From the NCBI RefSeq assembly GCF_020682705.1, contig NZ_JAGTTN010000008.1, forward strand, positions 62,001 through 126,000: DNA of 64,000 nt. The letters run 5' to 3'. The stretch is from Microbacterium allomyrinae (lineage in GTDB: Bacteria > Actinomycetota > Actinomycetes > Actinomycetales > Microbacteriaceae). This document shows positions 57,356 to 64,000 of the stretch, in pieces. Under the pieces are notes generated by a model. That model did not search any database. It was not told the origin of the DNA and saw nothing but the letters and a program-made list of their open reading frames with translations. Both the position numbers and the translations under genes were made by a program. Positions within the stretch are counted from its first letter, which is position 1. The number at the start of each line of letters is the position of its first letter.

Positions 57356-58768
57356 TCATCCCCGCGCGAACACCTTGCCGGGGTTCAGGATCCCCTGCGG
57401 GTCGAACACCCGGGTGATCTGTCGCTGCAGCTCCCACTGATCCTCGCCCAGCTCATCCACGAGCCAGCGTCGCTTGAGCACGCCCACACCGTGCTCACCT
57501 GTCAGGGTGCCCCCCAGGCGCAGCGCGGCGCGGAACAGATCGTCGGCGGCAGCCCAGATGTGCGGGGGCGCCTCGACGATCCCTGCCGCGTCGGGCTGCG
57601 CGTCGAAGACGAAGTTCGGGTGCAGGTTCCCGTCTCCGGCATGCGCCACCGTCGGAATCACGACCCCGTGCTCGCGTTCGACGCGGGCGATCTCGTCGAA
57701 CATCGCAGGAAGCGCGCTGCGCGGCACCGAGATGTCTTCGATGAGCGTCGTTCCCAGCGTCTCCATGGCCGGATGCATCGACCGCCGGATCGCGAGCAGA
57801 CGCTCGCCCTCCTCGCGGTCCTGCGAGACCACGACGCTGCCGCCCGCGGTGCGCAGCACCGCCGCGATCGCTTCGGCCTCGGCCGCCGCGGCCGGCCCGT
57901 CGGTCTGGATCGTGAGCTGCGCGGCCCCCGGCGTGGGGGCGTCGAGGCCGAGCAGTGCGTGCACGGCGGTGAGGGATGCCGCATCCATCAGCTCCATGAT
58001 GGCCGGCTGCGCACCCGACGCGGTGACCGCGGCGGATGCCTCTGCCGCGGTGCGCACGTCGCGGAAGGTCGCGGCGATCGTGCAGACGTCTCCGGGCACC
58101 AGCCGCCGGAGCTTGAGCGTGGCGCCGACGATGACGCCGAGCGTGCCCTCGGACCCGATCACGAGGGAGGTGAGATCCAGCCCCGTGACGCCCTTGACGG
58201 TGCGGTGGCCGAGGCGCAGCATCCGTCCGTCGGCCAGCACGATGTCCACGCCCAGCACGGCGTCGCGAACGACCCCGTACTTGGCGCACAGCAGGCCACC
58301 CGCTCCGGTCGCGATGTTGCCGCCCACGGTCGAGATCGCCCGGCTGGCGGGGTCGGGCGCCCACCACAGGCCGTGCTGCGCGAGGGCGCTGTTGAGGTCG
58401 GCGTTGAGGATCCCCGGCTCGACGACGGCCAGGAGATCGTCCGGACGCACTTCGACGATGCGGTCCATGGCGCGCACCGAGAGCGCGATCTCGCCGCTGC
58501 CGGCGTTCGCGCCGCCGGCGAGCCCGGTGGCCGCGCCCCGGGTCACCACCGGTGTGCCGGTCGCGGTGGCGATGCGCAGTGTCTGCTGCACGTCGTCGAC
58601 CGAGCGCGCGTGGACCACGGCGAGCGGCATCCCGGATGCTGCATGGCCCGACTTGTCGGCGCGCGCGGCTGCTCGCGATTGTGCCGTCGTGTCGACGCGA
58701 TCGCCCAGCGCCGCGCGCAGCCGGCCGAGAACCTCGGACTCGCCGTGGGCGTCGGGCGCGGCGCTCAC
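57356..58768 (-). CDS. FAD-linked oxidase, glycolate oxidase / D-lactate dehydrogenase type (GlcD-like)
   Basis: 470 residues from GTG 58768, which overlaps the upstream YrdB-like stop by four bases. N-terminal PCMH FAD domain (TPVVTRGAATGLAGGANAGSGEIALS, STVGGNIATGAGGLLCAKYGVVRD, IGSEGTLGVI) and C-terminal FAD-oxidase domain (VAHAGDGNLHPNFVFD, GGTLTGEHGVGVLKR, DPQGILNPGKVF). Oxidises a 2-hydroxy acid such as D-lactate or glycolate, passing electrons to the respiratory chain. No GlcE/GlcF subunits are nearby. Its relation to the amino-sugar genes on either side is unclear. Confidence 0.93.
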   Translation of the reverse strand: MSAAPDAHGESEVLGRLRAALGDRVDTTAQSRAAARADKSGHAASGMPLAVVHARSVDDVQQTLRIATATGTPVVTRGAATGLAGGANAGSGEIALSVRAMDRIVEVRPDDLLAVVEPGILNADLNSALAQHGLWWAPDPASRAISTVGGNIATGAGGLLCAKYGVVRDAVLGVDIVLADGRMLRLGHRTVKGVTGLDLTSLVIGSEGTLGVIVGATLKLRRLVPGDVCTIAATFRDVRTAAEASAAVTASGAQPAIMELMDAASLTAVHALLGLDAPTPGAAQLTIQTDGPAAAAEAEAIAAVLRTAGGSVVVSQDREEGERLLAIRRSMHPAMETLGTTLIEDISVPRSALPAMFDEIARVEREHGVVIPTVAHAGDGNLHPNFVFDAQPDAAGIVEAPPHIWAAADDLFRAALRLGGTLTGEHGVGVLKRRWLVDELGEDQWELQRQITRVFDPQGILNPGKVFARG

Positions 58769-59184
58769 GAGAGGTGCCGGCGGCCGGCGATCACGCCGAC
58801 CGTCACGGCGACGACGCCGAAGGCGAGGCCGATCCAGGCGTTGCCCATGCTCCACCAGGCGATCGTCGCCGAGGCGTAGACGAGGAGCTCGACGAATGCC
58901 CGCACGAACGGGTGGACGGCGAAGACCGCACGCGGCGAGACGAACAGCGCCCAGGTGAGGATCGCCACGGCGGGAGCGCCGATTCCGGCGACGATGTTCC
59001 ACGGGAACGGCCACATCGTGAAGCCCCACAGCGCAAGCGTTCCGAAGGCGAGGATCTCGCAGAGGAACGCCAGGATGTCGATCGCCGAAAGCGGTGCGCG
59101 CATTCCCGGTGCCGGCGCGGCGTTCTGCGCCGCAGCCTTGCCTGGGGGCATGGATGCGGGGGTGGCGTGGGGCGTGTCGGACAT
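58765..59184 (-). CDS. YrdB-like DUF2568 membrane protein
   Basis: 139 residues from ATG 59184, with TAGAAT six bases upstream. A low-complexity N-terminus of about 30 residues, then four helices (ILAFLCEILAFGTLALWGF, VAGIGAPAVAILTWALFV, VRAFVELLVYASATIAWW, GLAFGVVAVTVGVIAG). The AVHPFVRAFVELL stretch matches DUF2568/YrdB. Function unknown. Coupled by a GTGA overlap to the FAD oxidase gene downstream. Confidence 0.85.
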   Translation of the reverse strand: MSDTPHATPASMPPGKAAAQNAAPAPGMRAPLSAIDILAFLCEILAFGTLALWGFTMWPFPWNIVAGIGAPAVAILTWALFVSPRAVFAVHPFVRAFVELLVYASATIAWWSMGNAWIGLAFGVVAVTVGVIAGRRHLS

Positions 59185-59190
59185 CTCTCC

Positions 59191-59196
59191 ATTCTA
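59191..59196 (-). promoter_or_regulatory. -10 box TAGAAT of the YrdB-like gene (minus strand)
   Basis: TAGAAT-GGAGAG-ATG: either a leaderless mRNA or one using GGAG directly before the ATG. Confidence 0.5.
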
Positions 59197-59497
59197 CGGC
59201 GCGGCCCCGAGAGCCGAGGGGCGCACGGTCCGGCAGGAGAGGCCCCGTGGAATGCCCGGCCGCGCGCGGGCGAGCGTCGCGGCGGGGTGGGGCGGGACGG
59301 GGCGGGACGGGGCGGGGCGGGGCGGGGCGGGGCGACGGATTCGAGACTCCGCGTCATGAAACGGCGACGCGGACGTCTTGCTCAGTGACGGTCGTCGCGA
59401 ATTGGGGACCCGGGTACGCCCGCGGGCGAACGCGGCGCCGTCGGCGCGGAGGCGACTCGGGGGAGGGGCCTCCGCGCCAGGGCGTCCTCGAGCAGAC
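59197..59497. other. intergenic region with G-rich tract between nagA and the YrdB-like gene
   Basis: It holds the G-rich repeat at 59282-59333 and the upstream promoter part of the YrdB-like gene. The rest is GC-rich without a convincing coding frame, tRNA or terminator. Confidence 0.4.
59282..59333 (+). repeat. G-rich pentamer repeat (GGGGC/GGGAC)n
   Basis: About 52 bases of GGGGC and GGGAC units in close phase on the plus strand, with more than ten G-runs of three or more. Classic G-quadruplex-forming pattern, 100-150 bases upstream of the YrdB-like start codon. Confidence 0.85.
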
Positions 59498-60634
59498 TCA
59501 GGCGCTCCGGCCCGCGACCCACACCCGCTGGACGCGGAGCTCCGTGTCCAGCAGCACCGCGTCGGCGATCGAGCCGAGGCCGAGCGTTCCGAGGTCGGGG
59601 CGGCCGATCGCACGTGCCGGAGTCGACGTGAGCGCCGTGACGGCGACCGGCAGCGCGATCCCCGCGGCGACGACTCGGCGCAGCGCCTCGTCCTGGGTCA
59701 GTGTCGAGCCCGCGATCGCGCCGCCGTCCTCCAGGCGCGCGACACCGTCGACGACCTGCACCGCGAGTCCGCCGAGGGAGTAGTGTCCGTCGCTCGCACC
59801 GGCGGCGGCCATCGCGTCGGTGATGAGCGCCACGCGGCCACCGGCGACGGCGAAGACCGTGGCGATGACGTCGAGGTCGACGTGCACGCCGTCCGCGATG
59901 ATCTCGAGGATCACCCGGTCGTCGCGAAGCGCCGCGATCACCGGCCCCGGCGCTCGGTGGTGGATGCCCGGCATCGCGTTGAACGCGTGCGTGAGCAGCG
60001 TGGCACCCGCGTCGAACGCACGGTGTGCGGTCGCGGCATCGGCATCGGTGTGCCCGACGGCGACCGCGACGCCCGCGCCCACGAAGCGTCGGATCGCGGC
60101 GTCCGCGCCCGGCAGCTCGGGGGCCAGCGTGACCTGACGGATCGTGCCGCGGCCGGCTTCGAGAAGGCGATCCACGGATGCCGCATCCGGCGCGCGCAGC
60201 AGGCTCTCGGTGTGCGCGCCCTTGTGACCGGCGTCGAGGAAGGGGCCCTCCAGGTGCGACCCGAGGATCGTGTCGTCGGACTCGCACAGGTCGGCGACCA
60301 TGGCGGCGCGCACGGCGAGGTCGTCGACCGAGGCGGTGACGAGCGAGAGTACGGCGCGCGTCGTGCCGTGCGCACGGTGCAGCGCCCGGCCCAGGCGCAC
60401 GGCATCCGGTCCGTCGTCGAAGCTCGCGCCCGCCGCACCGTGGCCGTGGATGTCGATGAACCCGGGGACGAGGCATCCGCCCGCGCCGTCGATCGTCTCG
60501 TCGGCGGGTGGGAGGTCGCCGCCGGTGCCGATGGCCGCGACCCGTCCTTCGTCGAACAGCGCCCACGAGTCGCGCGCGGCAGGGTCGATGGACGCGGCTC
60601 CGAGCAGACGGACGGAGTGGACGAGTGTGCTCAT
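59498..60634 (-). CDS. nagA: N-acetylglucosamine-6-phosphate deacetylase
   Basis: 378 residues from ATG 60634. Amidohydrolase fold with VPGFIDIHGHGAAG (metal-binding HxH), SHLEGPFLDAGHKGAH (Glu ligand), GVAVAVGHTDADA, THAFNAMPGIHHRAPG, LEIIADGVHVD and LITDAMAAAG with the catalytic Asp. Hydrolyses GlcNAc-6-phosphate to glucosamine-6-phosphate, the substrate of NagB. It follows the GH20 gene on the same strand after 65 bases. The ATG lies in a 17-base tandem triplication (60632-60682), with two other ATGs 17 and 34 bases upstream. Confidence 0.95.
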   Translation of the reverse strand: MSTLVHSVRLLGAASIDPAARDSWALFDEGRVAAIGTGGDLPPADETIDGAGGCLVPGFIDIHGHGAAGASFDDGPDAVRLGRALHRAHGTTRAVLSLVTASVDDLAVRAAMVADLCESDDTILGSHLEGPFLDAGHKGAHTESLLRAPDAASVDRLLEAGRGTIRQVTLAPELPGADAAIRRFVGAGVAVAVGHTDADAATAHRAFDAGATLLTHAFNAMPGIHHRAPGPVIAALRDDRVILEIIADGVHVDLDVIATVFAVAGGRVALITDAMAAAGASDGHYSLGGLAVQVVDGVARLEDGGAIAGSTLTQDEALRRVVAAGIALPVAVTALTSTPARAIGRPDLGTLGLGSIADAVLLDTELRVQRVWVAGRSA

Positions 60635-60682
60635 GCGGTGACTCTGCTCATTCGGTGACTGTGCTCATTCGGTGACTGTGCT
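60632..60682 (-). repeat. three tandem 17-base units containing the nagA start codon
   Basis: On the minus strand the unit is AGCACAGTCACCGAATG, twice exact and once with two changes (AGCAGAGTCACCGCATG). Each unit ends in ATG; the last ATG is the nagA start. Because 17 is not a multiple of three, the three ATGs are in different frames. Confidence 0.85.
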
Positions 60683-60699
60683 CACTTCGGGGGCGCCCC

Positions 60700-62295
60700 T
60701 CATTCGGTGGCCCAGGAGATCTCGTCGGACGGGTGGAAGCCGATGCCGAGGCTCGTCCAGAGCGGTCCGAGCGTGCCGACCCGTGCCCGGAACGACTCCC
60801 ATGTGCGCAACTCGCTCGCTCCGGTCGCGGGCGACCAGGCAGCCTCCGCGGCAGCGGCGATCCGGGGGAAGGCCATCAGATCGATGTCGTCGAGCGTCCG
60901 GATCGTCTCGGTCCACATCGGCGCCTCGACGCCGAGGATGTCGGAGTCGTCGATACCGGCGATGACGTCGGACGGTTCCCACGAGTACGCGTCCTCGACG
61001 CTCGTCGGGCCGTTCGCCCACGAGAGGCCGAGGGCGGGCCCACTCGGGTACTTCATGTCGAGATAGATCGCATCGGCGGGCGAGAGGATCAGCTGAGAGC
61101 CGTTCGAGACGAACGCCCGCGCCTTGTCGTCCATGCCGTCCGTCGGAGTCACGTACCCCCAGTACTGCCCCACCGTCGTGTCGGCGACGCCCTTCGCGGA
61201 GCCCGCCTCGTGCCAGGCGACCGGGGTCTTGCCGAGGTCGGCGATGATGTCGCTCGCCCGCTCGACGAACAACGCGAAGTCCTCGGCCGACGTGCCCAGG
61301 GCCTCGTCGCCGCCGAGATGGAGATAGGGACCGGGGGTCATGCCGGCGAGCTCGCCGAACACGTCCGCGACGAAGTCGTACGTCGCCTCGTCGTGGATCC
61401 GCAGCGACGAGAAGCCGACGGCGATTCCCTCGTAGGGCGCACCCGCGATCGGCAGTTCGCCCCCGGTCTCGCGGATGTCGTCGCTGAGCACCGGCGCCTC
61501 GGCCAGTTCCGGATATGCGAGGCCGACCGCGTGCGTGTGGCCGGGAAGGTCGACCTCGGGCACGACGACCATGTGCCGCGACGCCGCGTATTCGACGATG
61601 TCGCGGTAGTCGTCCTTCGTGTAGAAGCCGCCCGGGTCGCCGCCCACCGACGTGCCGCTCGCGAGCTCGGTGAGGCGTGGGCGGGAGTCGAGGTGCACGC
61701 GCCAGCCCTGATCGTCGCTCAGATGCAGGTGCAGCGCGTTGAACTTGAGCGTCGCGGCACGGTCGATGTAGGCCTTGACGGTCTCGACCGGGTGGAAGTG
61801 GCGGGCGACGTCGAGCATGACGCCCCGGTAGGCGAAGCGCGGCGCATCGTCGATCCGGACCGCGGGGATCGCCCAGCCGTCGGCGTCGCGCGTCACCAGC
61901 TGCGCCAGCGTCTGCACACCGTAGAACAGGCCGGCCGCATCCGCACCGGTGACGACGGCGGCCCCATCCACGGTGATCCGGTACGACTCGGCGGGTCCGC
62001 GGCGCTCGATGCGCAGCTCCACGCCGCCGGTCCCTGACGCTGCCGAAGAGAGCGCCAGCCCCGTGCGGGCCGTGAGCAGTGCGGTCAGCGTTGCCGCGGC
62101 ATCCGCTTCTCCGCGCAGCGCGATCTCGTCGGTCAGGCGGAACGGCTCGCCGGAGCCGGCCTCGAGTGAGGAGGGGAGGGGGACGACGGCGGGGAGCGAC
62201 ACGGTGTCTCCATTCTCTGCGACCGGTACGCATGCGGCCAGCAGCGCGGCGACGACAGCAGCGGTCACGACAGCCCGTCCTCGACGACGAATCAT
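60700..62295 (-). CDS. beta-N-acetylhexosaminidase lipoprotein, GH20
   Basis: 531 residues from ATG 62295. Signal peptide RRRGRAVVTAAVVAALLAAC with lipobox Cys22. GH20b-type domain to about 145, then the catalytic barrel: RFAYRGVMLDVARHFHPVE, LHLSDDQGWRV, VVPEVDLPGHTHA, YLHLGGDEALG with the Asp-Glu catalytic pair, and WGYVTPTDG. It releases terminal GlcNAc from chitin oligomers outside the cell, feeding the importer. It shares an upstream motif with the ROK regulator gene. First gene of the nagA operon. Confidence 0.95.
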   Translation of the reverse strand: MIRRRGRAVVTAAVVAALLAACVPVAENGDTVSLPAVVPLPSSLEAGSGEPFRLTDEIALRGEADAAATLTALLTARTGLALSSAASGTGGVELRIERRGPAESYRITVDGAAVVTGADAAGLFYGVQTLAQLVTRDADGWAIPAVRIDDAPRFAYRGVMLDVARHFHPVETVKAYIDRAATLKFNALHLHLSDDQGWRVHLDSRPRLTELASGTSVGGDPGGFYTKDDYRDIVEYAASRHMVVVPEVDLPGHTHAVGLAYPELAEAPVLSDDIRETGGELPIAGAPYEGIAVGFSSLRIHDEATYDFVADVFGELAGMTPGPYLHLGGDEALGTSAEDFALFVERASDIIADLGKTPVAWHEAGSAKGVADTTVGQYWGYVTPTDGMDDKARAFVSNGSQLILSPADAIYLDMKYPSGPALGLSWANGPTSVEDAYSWEPSDVIAGIDDSDILGVEAPMWTETIRTLDDIDLMAFPRIAAAAEAAWSPATGASELRTWESFRARVGTLGPLWTSLGIGFHPSDEISWATE

Positions 62296-62313
62296 GTAAA
62301 GAGTCCTAACAAA
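62296..62313 (-). promoter_or_regulatory. ROK-regulon motif upstream of the GH20 gene
   Basis: GTAAAGAGTCCTAACAAA (plus strand) agrees at 14 of 18 positions with 50880-50897 before the ROK regulator gene. It adjoins the GH20 start codon and covers the likely -10 (TAGGAC, minus strand). Confidence 0.5.
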
Positions 62314-62370
62314 AGGTCGGGCTCAGCCTAGCAGGACGGTCACGAGCACCGCTCGGACCGCGGAATCCGT

Positions 62371-62376
62371 TATGCT
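62371..62376 (+). promoter_or_regulatory. -10 box TATGCT of the glyA riboswitch transcript
   Basis: TATGCT lies just before the ZTP aptamer, so transcription would begin near 62383, at the start of the aptamer. The -35 is weak. Confidence 0.45.
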
Positions 62377-62379
62377 CGG

Positions 62380-62458
62380 GATGTCGCGACTGGCGTTGAG
62401 GTGGACTACCACCGGGGAGCGACGGACTACGGCATTCGACCGCACGCCTGGGCCGATG
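62380..62458 (+). ncRNA. ZTP (pfl) riboswitch
   Basis: The conserved parts appear in order: CGCGACTGGCG, a hairpin GGTGGACTACCACC, then CGGGGAGCGAC, a variable linker, and CCGCACGCCTGGGCCG. These match the known pfl consensus (CGACUGGCG ... CCACCGGGGAGC ... CCGCCUGGGC). It senses ZTP/ZMP, which build up when 10-formyl-THF is short, and turns on one-carbon genes. The downstream genes glyA and folD are typical targets. The link to the expression platform before ATG 62514 is not clear by eye. Confidence 0.88.
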
Positions 62459-62513
62459 TGATTCCCGGTACCCCGTGCCGCGCACCCCGAAAGCCGCAGT
62501 CAAGGAGATCGTC

Positions 62514-63788
62514 ATGACCGATCAGTACTTCAACGCCCCTCTCTCCGAGGTCGACCCCGAGATCGCCCAGGTGCTCGAGCGCGAGCTCGAGCGTCAGCGC
62601 GGCTATCTCGAGATGATCGCATCCGAGAACTTCGTTCCCGTCTCGATCCTGCAGTCGCAGGGCTCGGTGCTCACCAACAAGTACGCCGAGGGCTACCCGG
62701 GGCGCCGCTACTACGGCGGCTGCGAAGAGGTCGACGTCGCCGAAGAGCTCGCGATCCAGCGCGCGAAAGCGCTGTTCGGCTCCGAGTTCGCGAACGTTCA
62801 GCCGCACTCGGGCGCCTCGGCGAACGCCGCCGTGCTGCACGCGATCGCGCGCCCCGGCGACACGCTGCTCGGCCTCTCGCTCGACCAGGGCGGCCACCTC
62901 ACGCACGGCATGAAGATCAACTTCTCCGGTCGCCTCTACAACATCGTCGCGTACGGCGTGAACCCCGAGACGAGCATCATCGACATGGACGAGGTGCGCC
63001 GCCTCGCCGTGGAGCACAAGCCCAAGGTCATCATCGCCGGGTGGTCCGCCTACCCCCGCCAGCTCGACTTCGCCGCCTTCCGCGCCATCGCCGACGAGGT
63101 CGGCGCGCTGCTCTGGGTCGACATGGCGCACTTCGCCGGCCTCGTCGCGGCAGGGCTGCACCCCAATCCGGTGCCCCACGCCCATGTCGTGTCGTCCACG
63201 GTGCACAAGACGATCGGCGGACCCCGCTCGGGCTTCATCCTCACGAACGACGCCGACATCGCCAAGAAGATCAACTCGGCCGTGTTCCCGGGTCAGCAGG
63301 GCGGACCGCTCATGCACGTGATCGCCGCCAAGGCGACCGCGTTCAAGCTCGCCGCGACCCCCGAGTTCGCCGAGCGCCAGGAGCGCGTGCTCCGCGGTGC
63401 CTCGATCATCGCGGACCGCCTGTCGGAGCAGGACGTGAAGGATGCCGGGATCTCCGTGCGCTCGGGCGGCACCGACGTGCACCTCGTGCTGGTCGATCTC
63501 CGCGACGCCCAGATCGACGGCAAGCAGGCCGAAGACCTGCTGCACGAGATCCACATCACCGTGAACCGCAACGCGGTGCCGAACGACCCGCGCCCTCCGA
63601 TGGTCACTTCGGGCCTGCGCATCGGCACCCCGGCACTGGCGACCCGCGGCTTCGGCGATGCGGAGTTCACCGAGGTCGCCGACGTGATCGCGCTGGCGCT
63701 GCTTCCCGGCGCCGACGTCGAGGCGCTGCGCACCCGCGTGGCTGCCCTCACCGCCGCCTTCCCGCTGTACCCCGGTCTGCAGCAGTAA
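62514..63788 (+). CDS. glyA: serine hydroxymethyltransferase
   Basis: 424 residues from ATG 62514, AAGGAGAT ten bases upstream; an ATG-like upstream GTG at 62475 would lie between aptamer and start site and is rejected. Family motifs: [57 protein letters not shown], and [13 protein letters not shown] with Lys232 binding PLP. It converts serine and THF to glycine and methylene-THF, the one-carbon source for FolD and for PurN/PurH. Controlled by the ZTP riboswitch. Confidence 0.97.
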   Translation: MTDQYFNAPLSEVDPEIAQVLERELERQRGYLEMIASENFVPVSILQSQGSVLTNKYAEGYPGRRYYGGCEEVDVAEELAIQRAKALFGSEFANVQPHSGASANAAVLHAIARPGDTLLGLSLDQGGHLTHGMKINFSGRLYNIVAYGVNPETSIIDMDEVRRLAVEHKPKVIIAGWSAYPRQLDFAAFRAIADEVGALLWVDMAHFAGLVAAGLHPNPVPHAHVVSSTVHKTIGGPRSGFILTNDADIAKKINSAVFPGQQGGPLMHVIAAKATAFKLAATPEFAERQERVLRGASIIADRLSEQDVKDAGISVRSGGTDVHLVLVDLRDAQIDGKQAEDLLHEIHITVNRNAVPNDPRPPMVTSGLRIGTPALATRGFGDAEFTEVADVIALALLPGADVEALRTRVAALTAAFPLYPGLQQ

Positions 63789-63800
63789 CAACCACTTCGT

Positions 63801-63859
63801 CGAGAATCGCCGACGCGCGTGAGACTCCTGCGGAGTCTCACGCGCCCGAGCGATTCTCG
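63801..63859 (+). terminator. nested hairpin between glyA and folD
   Basis: An outer ten-base stem (CGAGAATCGC / GCGATTCTCG, 63801-63810 and 63850-63859) encloses a perfect 14-base stem (63815-63828 and 63832-63845) with a three-base loop. It ends 23 bases before the folD start. Confidence 0.65.
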
Positions 63860-63882
63860 CTGGGACGAAAGGCAACCAGAAC

Positions 63883-64000
63883 ATGACGGCGATCACGCTC
63901 GACGGCCGTGCGGCCGCGGCCGGCATCAAGGAAGAGCTGCGCGGACGTGTCGCAGCCCTCAAAGCCCGGGGCGTCACACCCGGCATTGCGACCGTGCTCG
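63883..64000 (+). CDS. folD: methylenetetrahydrofolate dehydrogenase/cyclohydrolase, N-terminal part (cut by window edge)
   Basis: Only 39 codons are visible: [20 protein letters not shown], then [12 protein letters not shown], the typical FolD start with the Lys/Leu-rich helix and PGLATV-like strand. The catalytic Tyr-Lys region lies outside. Start 63883 fits but its ribosome binding site is only GAAAGG about 14 bases upstream. It oxidises methylene-THF to 10-formyl-THF, used by PurN and PurH. Same strand as glyA and beyond a nested hairpin. Confidence 0.88.
   Translation, partial: MTAITLDGRAAAAGIKEELRGRVAALKARGVTPGIATVL

Noticed and set aside
57356-59184. FAD oxidase and YrdB-like genes as part of the amino-sugar pathway
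   Set aside because: They lie between the two arms of the cluster but have their own promoter and no sugar-related domain; shared function is not supported.

Overview
The window is chromosomal DNA from a high-GC actinobacterium. The codon bias (nearly all third positions G or C), the very frequent GGATGC/GCATCC hexamer, many leaderless genes (a TANNNT -10 box six or seven bases before ATG/GTG), a monomeric isocitrate dehydrogenase, LAXTG wall sorting and DUF6350-purN-purH gene order all fit Microbacteriaceae, most likely Microbacterium or a close relative. The genus is inferred, not proven. I see no rRNA, tRNA, CRISPR array, insertion sequence or prophage. Gene density is about one per 1.2 kb.

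Layout. 1-4.3 kb: tail of a wall-anchored protein, a large membrane-anchored glycosidase-like protein, and a DUF1684 protein. 4.3-11.5 kb: a LysR regulator whose reading frame continues without a stop into a peptide-binding lipoprotein, then two permeases, a double-ATPase protein and a GNAT/C39-like cysteine peptidase; all junctions overlap or nearly touch, so this looks like one peptide-import and peptide-processing operon. 11.6-15.6 kb: PcrA/UvrD helicase and an SseB-like protein. 15.6-17.1 kb: an ArsR-SRPBCC-RibD/DHFR operon behind a clear promoter and operator. 17.1-19.8 kb: an NHEJ-type polymerase and an ATP-dependent ligase facing each other across a repeat-rich gap. 19.8-28.8 kb: AI-2E-family membrane protein, YidE/AspT-like transporter, acyl-CoA dehydrogenase, MaoC hydratase, FabG-like reductase, P-type ATPase and TetR.

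29-32.6 kb: sucC-sucD, an F420-type (DUF385) protein and a formylglycine-enzyme-like protein lacking the catalytic cysteines. 32.6-38.1 kb: NCS2 purine permease, DUF6350 protein, purN, purH. 38.2-40.3 kb: Ada-AlkA fusion and Ogt, an alkylation-repair pair. 40.4-44.4 kb: a heterodimeric ABC exporter preceded by a short leader peptide and three hairpins, an attenuator-like arrangement. 44.5-50.8 kb: acetyl-xylan-esterase-like hydrolase, GNAT, icd, L,D-transpeptidase, small lipoprotein.

50.9-62.3 kb is an amino-sugar (chitin/GlcNAc) utilisation region: ROK repressor, sugar-binding lipoprotein, two permeases with no ATPase, ROK kinase and nagB on the plus strand; nagA and a GH20 hexosaminidase lipoprotein on the minus strand. 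An FAD oxidase and a YrdB-like membrane protein lie between. The expected flow is: GH20 releases GlcNAc outside, the ABC system imports it, the ROK kinase phosphorylates it, NagA deacetylates it, and NagB makes fructose-6-phosphate. The ROK gene and the GH20 gene share an 18-base promoter motif, suggesting one regulator. 62.3-64 kb: a ZTP-type riboswitch, glyA, a nested hairpin and the start of folD.

The items most worth follow-up are the stop-less LysR/solute-binding-protein junction, the leader-peptide attenuator before the exporter, the shared palindrome upstream of both sucC and icd, the shared ROK-regulon motif, the triplicated start region of nagA, and the repeat-rich gap between the two NHEJ genes.
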